In this document: piece after piece, positions 1 through 4,406 of the stretch
Layout of the letters: each line of letters starts with the position of its first letter
How positions within the stretch are numbered: the stretch's first letter is position 1
Assembly (NCBI GenBank): GCA_964353455.1
Contig: CAYGWP010000208.1
Coordinates: 1 to 9,023, forward strand
From: CAYGWP01 sp964353455
GTDB taxonomy: Bacteria > Planctomycetota > Phycisphaerae > FEN-1346
DNA length: 9,023 nt
Reading direction: 5' to 3'
Notes under the pieces: model-generated
What the model saw: the letters and a program-made list of their open reading frames with translations, nothing else
Told to the model about the DNA's origin: nothing
Database searches by the model: none
Position numbers and translations under genes: made by a program

Positions 1-19
1 GCACCCATGCGTTGGCCAT

Positions 20-48
20 AAAAACCTGGGGACGCTACCCATGTTTTT
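20..48. terminator. A/T-flanked hairpin, possible bidirectional terminator
   Basis: Bases 20-30 pair with 38-48 (11 positions, one C/T mismatch) around a 7-base loop, GACGCTA. The left arm starts with five A and the right arm ends with five T, so the structure would look like an intrinsic terminator in either direction. It probably ends a gene left of the window. The core TGGGGACGCTACCCA also looks like a dispersed repeat of the REP or IS200-type kind; that is an impression, not something one copy can show. Confidence 0.45.
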
Positions 49-389
49 CCCTCTCTCGTCGGCTTCTGGCAGGCGGTCGGGCCAAGCGGTCCCGGCCCGC
101 GCAGTCGCCATTTGACCCGTACGTCAAGGTCAGGCCTCCCGAAAAGGCCGGATGGGCTACCTGGATTATTGTACCCGCCCCCGGATACGTGTAAACGGCA
201 AACTTGTCTGCATTCTGAGGGTTCGCGTCCGTGTGGGCGATGCTATCGAGCCGCGAGAGTCCGCCCATGCGGGTGATCTCCGTTCGTAGTACGGAATGTA
301 GCGGATCGGAGGAAGGCGCGGGGCGCGGAGTTCGGCTGTAGCCGCGCTTCGTGCAAGACTGGCTCAGGTTGTCACGCGCGAAGTGATGC

Positions 390-419
390 TTGTTCCGCGG
401 GCCGGGGCTGATGTAGAAT
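390..419 (+). promoter_or_regulatory. Weak sigma70-like promoter candidate for the first gene
   Basis: TAGAAT at 414-419 differs from the TATAAT consensus at one position. TTGTTC at 390-395 is a poor -35 box with an 18-base spacer. Transcription would start near 426, which leaves the ATG at 468 with a leader of about 40 bases and makes the in-frame TTG at 432 an unlikely start. This is based on box resemblance only. Confidence 0.3.
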
Positions 420-453
420 TACACCCCTGGTTTGCGGCCGGCACGGAGAGGTC

Positions 454-459
454 AAGGAG
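454..459 (+). promoter_or_regulatory. Ribosome binding site that fixes the start at 468
   Basis: AAGGAG lies 8 bases before the ATG at 468. It decides between three in-frame starts: TTG at 432, ATG at 468 and ATG at 480. Only 468 has this spacing. Confidence 0.7.
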
Positions 460-467
460 CGACGGCG

Positions 468-1436
468 ATGGCGAGCGAGATGGGCGATGCGGGCACAGAG
501 GGCGAACGCGACGACGGCGGCCGCCGCGAGTTCCTCAAGAAGATGGTAGCGCTGCCCGCGGCCGTGGCGGCCGCCCAGTACGCCGCGGGCGCGGCCGAGG
601 CGCCTCCGCCGGCGGCGCAGCAGAAACTCCCGCAGATTCAACTCGGCAAGCACTCCGTGTCGCGGCTCATCTGCGGCTCGAACACCTTCGGCGCCGGGTC
701 GCACCTCTCGGTCTTCGTCAACCAGGAGATGCGGGCGTACTTTACGCCCGACCAGGTACTGAAGACCCTTCGCCGCTGCCAGGAAGTGGGCATAGACTGC
801 TGGCAGTCGGGCGCTGGCAACCTGGACCTGTACCGGCGGCTGGCGGCCGAGGGCGGGAAGATGAGTCTCCTGGCGATCGCCTCGGGCGACGCGGCGGAGA
901 TCAAGGCGCTTGGAGAGGGCGGGTGCATCGGCATCGCCCATCACGGCGAGACCACCGACAAACTCTTCAAGTCCGGCCGGCTCGACGAGGCCCGCGAGTA
1001 CCTGAAGCGCGTGCGGGATGCAGGAATGCTGGCGGGCGTCTCGACGCACATGCCGGCCGTGGTCGATTCCGTCGAATCTAAAGGGTGGGATGTCGATTAC
1101 TACATGTGCTGCGTCTATGAGCGGCACCGGAGCGCCGCCGACCTGGAGGCCCTCCTCGGCCAGGCGCCTATTCCGGTGGGCGAAGTGTACCTGCCGAAGG
1201 ACCCGCCGCGGATGTTCAAGGCCATGCGGGCGACCCGGCGGCCGTGCCTGGCGTTCAAGATTCTGGCGGCGGGGCGGCTGTCGGAGCGGAAGGAGTGGGT
1301 CGAGAAGGCGTTCCGCGAGACGTTCGAGGGCATTAAGCCCGCCGACGCCGTCATCGTCGGCTTCTACGACCGCTACAGCGACCAGGCGGCGGAGGCTGCC
1401 GCACTCGTCCGGCGCTACGGCGCGGCCGGCGCATGA
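468..1436 (+). CDS. Tat-exported aldo/keto reductase-like TIM-barrel protein, catalytic residues degenerate
   Basis: 322 residues. The leader has a twin-arginine motif (R19-R20-E-F-L-K) followed by an Ala-rich hydrophobic stretch to about residue 43, so export by Tat is likely. The body starts like an aldo/keto reductase: LGKHSVSRLICGSNTFG at 59-75 matches the first strand of that family, and VGIDCWQSG at 107-115 falls at the usual GINFFDTA position. Of the family's Asp-Tyr-Lys-His catalytic tetrad, only a His (H158 or H159, in IGIAHHG) seems kept. The Asp position is Gln113, no YG motif follows, and the Lys strand reads LLAIAS. It may be a non-redox relative, a sugar-binding barrel or an isomerase-like enzyme. 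The start was chosen by the AAGGAG site 8 bases upstream. It is the first gene of the sugar-related cluster. The fold is fairly sure; the activity is unknown. Confidence 0.7.
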   Translation: MASEMGDAGTEGERDDGGRREFLKKMVALPAAVAAAQYAAGAAEAPPPAAQQKLPQIQLGKHSVSRLICGSNTFGAGSHLSVFVNQEMRAYFTPDQVLKTLRRCQEVGIDCWQSGAGNLDLYRRLAAEGGKMSLLAIASGDAAEIKALGEGGCIGIAHHGETTDKLFKSGRLDEAREYLKRVRDAGMLAGVSTHMPAVVDSVESKGWDVDYYMCCVYERHRSAADLEALLGQAPIPVGEVYLPKDPPRMFKAMRATRRPCLAFKILAAGRLSERKEWVEKAFRETFEGIKPADAVIVGFYDRYSDQAAEAAALVRRYGAAGA

Positions 1437-1449
1437 TGAGGATAGTTTT

Positions 1450-1477
1450 GCGCGGTGGGTCTCCCGACCCACCGCGC
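1450..1477. repeat. Perfect GC-rich hairpin, REP-like unit 1 or factor-dependent terminator
   Basis: Bases 1450-1460 (GCGCGGTGGGT) pair perfectly with 1467-1477 around the 6-base loop CTCCCG. It begins 13 bases after the stop codon of the first gene. There is no T tract after it, so it is not a standard intrinsic terminator. Its sequence closely resembles the hairpin at 1503-1528, which suggests a REP/BIME-like pair. It may also stabilise the upstream mRNA or separate the first gene from the next three. Confidence 0.65.
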
Positions 1478-1502
1478 GCCGACGGGGCTTGGCAGCGGCA
1501 AA

Positions 1503-1528
1503 CGCGGCGGGTCAGGAGACCCGCCGCG
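1503..1528. repeat. Perfect GC-rich hairpin, REP-like unit 2
   Basis: Bases 1503-1513 (CGCGGCGGGTC) pair perfectly with 1518-1528 around the 4-base loop AGGA. It lies 25 bases after the first hairpin, with related arms (GGTGGGTC against GGCGGGTC). The right arm, AGACCCGCCGCGCACA, recurs without its left arm at 1749-1764, where the second copy of the tandem duplication starts. Confidence 0.65.
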
Positions 1529-1692
1529 CACAGTGGTGTTATATCCAGGAGGCGCGTGAGATGAAAGAGGCAAACGGTCGTCGAGGCATCGGGCTTACGC
1601 GTCGCGGATTTCTGGCGGGCGCACTGGCAGCGCCCGCCCTGGCGATTGTGCCGCGGCACGTCCTCGGCGGCGAGGCCGGCACGGCCCCAAGC
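1517..1692 (+). repeat. Tandem partial duplication, copy A (orphan copy)
   Basis: This 176-base segment aligns without gaps to 1749-1924 at an offset of 232, with about 19 mismatches by hand count (roughly 89% identity). It carries a hairpin right arm, an AGGAGG site at 1547-1552, the ATG at 1561 and a complete Tat leader. The last 54 bases or so are identical in both copies, while the part around the start codon has diverged. Identity ends abruptly after CCAAGC at 1692. Because 232 is not a multiple of 3, the two copies are read in different frames. Confidence 0.9.
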
Positions 1693-1791
1693 AGTGCCGC
1701 GGCAACCGTCCGCGTGGTCGCCGCGGCGACCACCTACATTTGGGAAACAGACCCGCCGCGCACACTGGCAATATGTTCAGGAGGCATCTGA
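1561..1791 (+). pseudogene. Orphan 76-residue Tat-leader ORF, truncated duplicate
   Basis: Residues 1-44 are nearly the same as the leader of the Gfo/Idh protein downstream (twin arginines at R14-R15, GLTRRGFLAGALAAPALAIV), with changes only in the first few residues. After PS at 43-44 the copy loses similarity: instead of EKVNIACIGVG it reads SAAATVRVVAAATTYIWETD, then runs through the repeat and stops. It has its own good ribosome binding site (AGGAGG, 8 bases from the ATG). Its TGA stop at 1789-1791 lies one base before the ATG at 1793, so ribosomes could pass on to the next gene. It may be a dead remnant of a second Tat-exported enzyme whose body was deleted, or a translated leader peptide. 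Pseudogene is the more likely reading. Confidence 0.6.
1714..1733. repeat. Perfect 20-base palindrome in the spacer between the duplicate copies
   Basis: GTGGTCGCCG at 1714-1723 is followed directly by its exact reverse complement, CGGCGACCAC, at 1724-1733. It lies in the 56 bases that separate the two duplicate copies and belongs to neither. It could be an operator, a strong hairpin in RNA, or a recombination hot spot. The palindromic decamer TGCCGCGGCA at 1695-1704, just upstream, also occurs inside the leader at 1649-1658. Confidence 0.6.
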
Positions 1792-1924
1792 CATGAAGAG
1801 GGCAAGCGGTCGTCGAGGCATCGGGCTTACCCGCCGCGGATTTCTGGCGGGCGCGCTGGCAGCGCCTGCGCTGGCGATTGTGCCGCGGCACGTCCTCGGC
1901 GGCGAGGCCGGCACGGCCCCAAGC
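1749..1924 (+). repeat. Tandem partial duplication, copy B (start of the functional gene)
   Basis: Partner of the segment at 1517-1692. It contains the right arm of the hairpin only, AGGAGG at 1779-1784, the ATG at 1793 and residues 1-44 of the Gfo/Idh protein. Here the coding sequence continues normally into the Rossmann fold, so this is the working copy. Confidence 0.9.
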
Positions 1925-3448
1925 GAGAAGGTCAACATCGCCTGCATCGGCGTCGGGTCGCAGGGCCTCCGCGTGATGCTCCACTTCCTGGCGCAGCCCG
2001 ACGTGCGGGTGGTCTCGGTCTGCGATGTCAACAAGCAGAGCAGCGATTACCCTCAGTGGGGGGCCAACGAGTTCCGCGATTCCGTGCGCCGGCTCCTGGG
2101 CGAAGGCTACTCCAACTGGGGCGAGTGGCTCGGCACCGGCCGCCCGATTGAACTTACGCCCACATGCAAGGCCACCGCCGGAACCGCCGGGCGCGAGCCG
2201 TGCCGCCAGATCGTCGATGCCTACTACGCGGGCCATAAGCAGGGCGGCCAGGGGCGGTCTTGCTCGGCCTACGCCGACTTCCGCGAACTCCTTGAGAAGG
2301 AAAAGGGCCTCGACGCCGTCGTCGTCTGCACCACCGACCACTGGCACGCACCCATTTCCATTGCGGCCATGAGGAAGGGCAAGCACGTCTTCTGCCAGAA
2401 GCCGATGACGCGGACCGTGCACGAGGCCCGGCGCATGGCCGAGGTCGCCCGCGAGACCCGCGCGGCCACGCAGGTGGCGGTCGGCAACCAGGCGTCGGAG
2501 GCCACGCGGCTGCTATGCGAGTGGATATGGGCCGGCGCAATCGGCCCGGTGCGCGAGGTGGCCAACTGGTCCAGCCGCCCGTTCTGGGCACAGGGCATCG
2601 AGCGGCCCAAGGAGGCGCAGCCCGTGCCCGAGGGGCTGGACTGGGACCTCTGGCTGGGTCCCGCGCCCGAGCGGCCGTTCAACCAGGTGTACCTGCCGTT
2701 CGTGTGGCGCGGCTGGTATGACTTCGGCGGCGGGGCCATCGGCGACATGGGCTGCTACAGTTTCGACACGATCTTCCGCGTGCTGAAACTGGAGGCGCCC
2801 GTAACCATTGAGGGGGATTCCAGCGGGATGTTCCCCGAGACGTTCGCCAAGGCATCGACCATCCGGTTCACGTTCGCGGAGCGTGCCGGGCCTTCGCCCG
2901 CCATAGGGCTACGGCCCGCAGGCGGGATGCCGCCGGTCAAACTCACGTGGTACGACGGCGGCCGTCTTCCGCCGCGCCCCGAAGGCCTGGATGCCAGCGC
3001 GAAGATGCCTGCCGAGGGCCTGCTCTTCGTCGGCGACAAGGGGTCCATCCTCTGCGGGTTCACGGGAGATCACCCGACGCTGCTGCCGGAGTCGAAGATG
3101 AAGGACTTCAGGCCCCCGGCGAAGACGCTGCCGCGGTCCCCCGGCAATGAGCGAGAGTGGATTGACGCCATTAAGGGCGCGAAAGCGCAGCCCGGCGCGA
3201 ACTTCGAGTTCTCGAGCCTCGTCACCGAGACGATTCAACTGGGGAACGTGGCCCTTCGCACGGGCGAGCGGCTGACCTGGGACCGCGCGGCCATGAAGGC
3301 GGCCAACTCGGCTGCCGCAGGCAAGTTCATCCGCCCCGACTATCGTAAAGGCTGGACTGTAGGAAACAGGGAGCCACGGGAGGACTTGGATGAAGTCAAC
3401 GATGCGGGCCATCCTCTTCCAGTCGCCGGGGCACATCCGGCTTCTTGA
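1793..3448 (+). CDS. Tat-exported Gfo/Idh/MocA family oxidoreductase
   Basis: 551 residues. The family is NAD(P)-dependent and acts on sugars, inositols and their derivatives. Tat leader: T13-R14-R15-G-F-L, hydrophobic to about residue 30, then the PRHVLGG linker common in secreted members. The Rossmann loop is G53-V-G55-S-Q-G58 with Asp78 after the second strand, which favours NAD. TTDHWHA at 180-186 is typical. Two active-site motifs differ from the usual form: CQKPM at 201-205 instead of EKP (Lys203 kept), and GDMGCYSFD at 317-325, with Tyr322 where the family normally has His. The body ends at RPDYRKGW (W521), a usual end point, but 30 more residues follow and the frame overlaps the next gene by 59 bases. 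The start at 1793 is set by AGGAGG 8 bases upstream and by the leader itself; the frame is open upstream to 1646 but that part is not Tat-like. The substrate is unknown. Confidence 0.88.
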   Translation: MKRASGRRGIGLTRRGFLAGALAAPALAIVPRHVLGGEAGTAPSEKVNIACIGVGSQGLRVMLHFLAQPDVRVVSVCDVNKQSSDYPQWGANEFRDSVRRLLGEGYSNWGEWLGTGRPIELTPTCKATAGTAGREPCRQIVDAYYAGHKQGGQGRSCSAYADFRELLEKEKGLDAVVVCTTDHWHAPISIAAMRKGKHVFCQKPMTRTVHEARRMAEVARETRAATQVAVGNQASEATRLLCEWIWAGAIGPVREVANWSSRPFWAQGIERPKEAQPVPEGLDWDLWLGPAPERPFNQVYLPFVWRGWYDFGGGAIGDMGCYSFDTIFRVLKLEAPVTIEGDSSGMFPETFAKASTIRFTFAERAGPSPAIGLRPAGGMPPVKLTWYDGGRLPPRPEGLDASAKMPAEGLLFVGDKGSILCGFTGDHPTLLPESKMKDFRPPAKTLPRSPGNEREWIDAIKGAKAQPGANFEFSSLVTETIQLGNVALRTGERLTWDRAAMKAANSAAAGKFIRPDYRKGWTVGNREPREDLDEVNDAGHPLPVAGAHPAS

Positions 3449-4370
3449 CGGTCTGCCCGTCCCGGAGCCGCGCGACGGCGAGGTGCTCATTCAGTGCACA
3501 CACGCGGGCCTGTGTGGCACGAACATGGGTCCGTACCTGGGCGAGGGCCGCTGGAGCAAGACCGCGTGGCCTGCCCCGCCGGGATGGATGGGTCACGAGA
3601 ACGTCGGCATCATCGTCTCGTCGCGTTACAGCGAGTGGCCGACCGGAACGTACGTGTTGGCCCAGGCGGCGGACTACAACGGGTTCGTTGAGTTCTTCAC
3701 GGCGAAGCCTGCGGCAATGGCCCGCCTGCCGGCCGATGCCCGCGATCCGGGAGCATTCCTCCTTGCCCAGCCGCTGGCGACGATCCTGCGTGCGCTTGCG
3801 AAGACCGAGCCGGCGACGCACCAGCGCTGCGCCGTGGTCGGGCAGGGTCCTATCGGCCTGATGTTTACGTACCTCCTGCGCCGCGCGGGGGCAGACCAGG
3901 TCATCGCAATCGACCGGGTGCCGTGGCGCCTGGAGTGGTCGCGGCGTTTCGGCGCGACCCATGTGGTTGACGCATCGGCGTCCGATACCGTGGAAGAGGT
4001 GCGGCGGCTGACCGATGGCAAGATGGTGGATGTCTGCGTTGAGGCCGGCAGCACGCCGCAGGCGCTCATCACGGCGGCCCATCTGCCGCGCCGCGCGGGC
4101 AGGCTCTTCGCCTTCGGCGTGCCGCACGACGACCTTCAGCCGTTCCCGTGGTACCACACGGTGACGAACGAGACGCGGATAATCACGTCGCACGGCCCCG
4201 GATGCCTGGACTACTTTCAGACGGCCGTAAATATGATGGCCGATGGATGCGAGCAACTGGCCGGCCTCGTCACGCCGCGCGTCCCGTGGGACCAGGCCGC
4301 CGAGGCGTTCGCCAACTATGCCGACCCCGCGCGGGCAAAGGGGTCTATGAAGACAACGCTCCTCTTCTGA
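3390..4370 (+). CDS. Zinc-dependent medium-chain alcohol/sugar dehydrogenase
   Basis: 326 residues, a member of the MDR (zinc alcohol dehydrogenase) superfamily. Catalytic zinc ligands are visible as Cys42 in LCGTN and His69-Glu70 in GHENVG. The four-Cys structural zinc lobe is missing, as in several shorter sugar or polyol dehydrogenase branches; the protein is correspondingly short. The cofactor domain has G151-Q-G153-P-I-G156 and ends its second strand at Asp175, which suggests NAD rather than NADP. There is no signal peptide, so it acts in the cytoplasm, unlike its two upstream neighbours. GGGAGG at 3378-3383, 6 bases before the ATG, supports this start over the in-frame ATG at 3402. It overlaps the end of the Gfo/Idh frame by 59 bases, which points to one transcript. 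It probably oxidises a sugar or sugar-derived alcohol; the substrate cannot be read from the sequence. Confidence 0.87.
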   Translation: MKSTMRAILFQSPGHIRLLDGLPVPEPRDGEVLIQCTHAGLCGTNMGPYLGEGRWSKTAWPAPPGWMGHENVGIIVSSRYSEWPTGTYVLAQAADYNGFVEFFTAKPAAMARLPADARDPGAFLLAQPLATILRALAKTEPATHQRCAVVGQGPIGLMFTYLLRRAGADQVIAIDRVPWRLEWSRRFGATHVVDASASDTVEEVRRLTDGKMVDVCVEAGSTPQALITAAHLPRRAGRLFAFGVPHDDLQPFPWYHTVTNETRIITSHGPGCLDYFQTAVNMMADGCEQLAGLVTPRVPWDQAAEAFANYADPARAKGSMKTTLLF

Positions 4371-4406
4371 CCCGCGGGGCCGCGATTTCAGCCGGAGAGA
4401 CGCCAC

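Larger units (their letters stand above)
49..467. other. Gene-free stretch upstream of the first gene
   Basis: I see no convincing gene here. Short open frames exist on both strands, but they lack a plausible ribosome binding site and use codons such as ATA, AGA and AGG that are rare in the real genes nearby. The only items I would mark are the promoter candidate at 390-419 and the ribosome binding site at 454-459. The base composition is more mixed than in the coding part, as expected for intergenic DNA or a decayed gene. Confidence 0.5.

Noticed and set aside
35..268. 77-codon minus-strand frame in the left intergenic region
   Set aside because: The middle part (NPQNADKFAVYTYPGAG) looks somewhat protein-like and the frame stays open upstream, so a decayed gene fragment is possible. 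The 3' half is Arg-rich with rare codons, and the stop lies in the hairpin at 20-48. I do not recognise a family.
432..467. TTG at 432 as an earlier start of the first gene
   Set aside because: It adds 12 residues before the Tat leader, has no ribosome binding site and would fall almost at the predicted transcription start. The ATG at 468 has AAGGAG 8 bases upstream.
372..1472. Open frame of 366 codons on the minus strand
   Set aside because: Antisense to the Tat-exported aldo/keto reductase-like gene; Arg-rich, no recognisable motif, no ribosome binding site noted.
1450..1764. CRISPR array reading of the repeated hairpin arms
   Set aside because: There are only two or three unequal copies with no regular spacing and no unique spacers of constant length, and no cas genes are present.
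1646..1792. Upstream extension of the Gfo/Idh frame to 1646
   Set aside because: The extra 49 codons run through the orphan leader in another frame and are Arg/Pro-rich. The Tat leader and ribosome binding site place the start at 1793.
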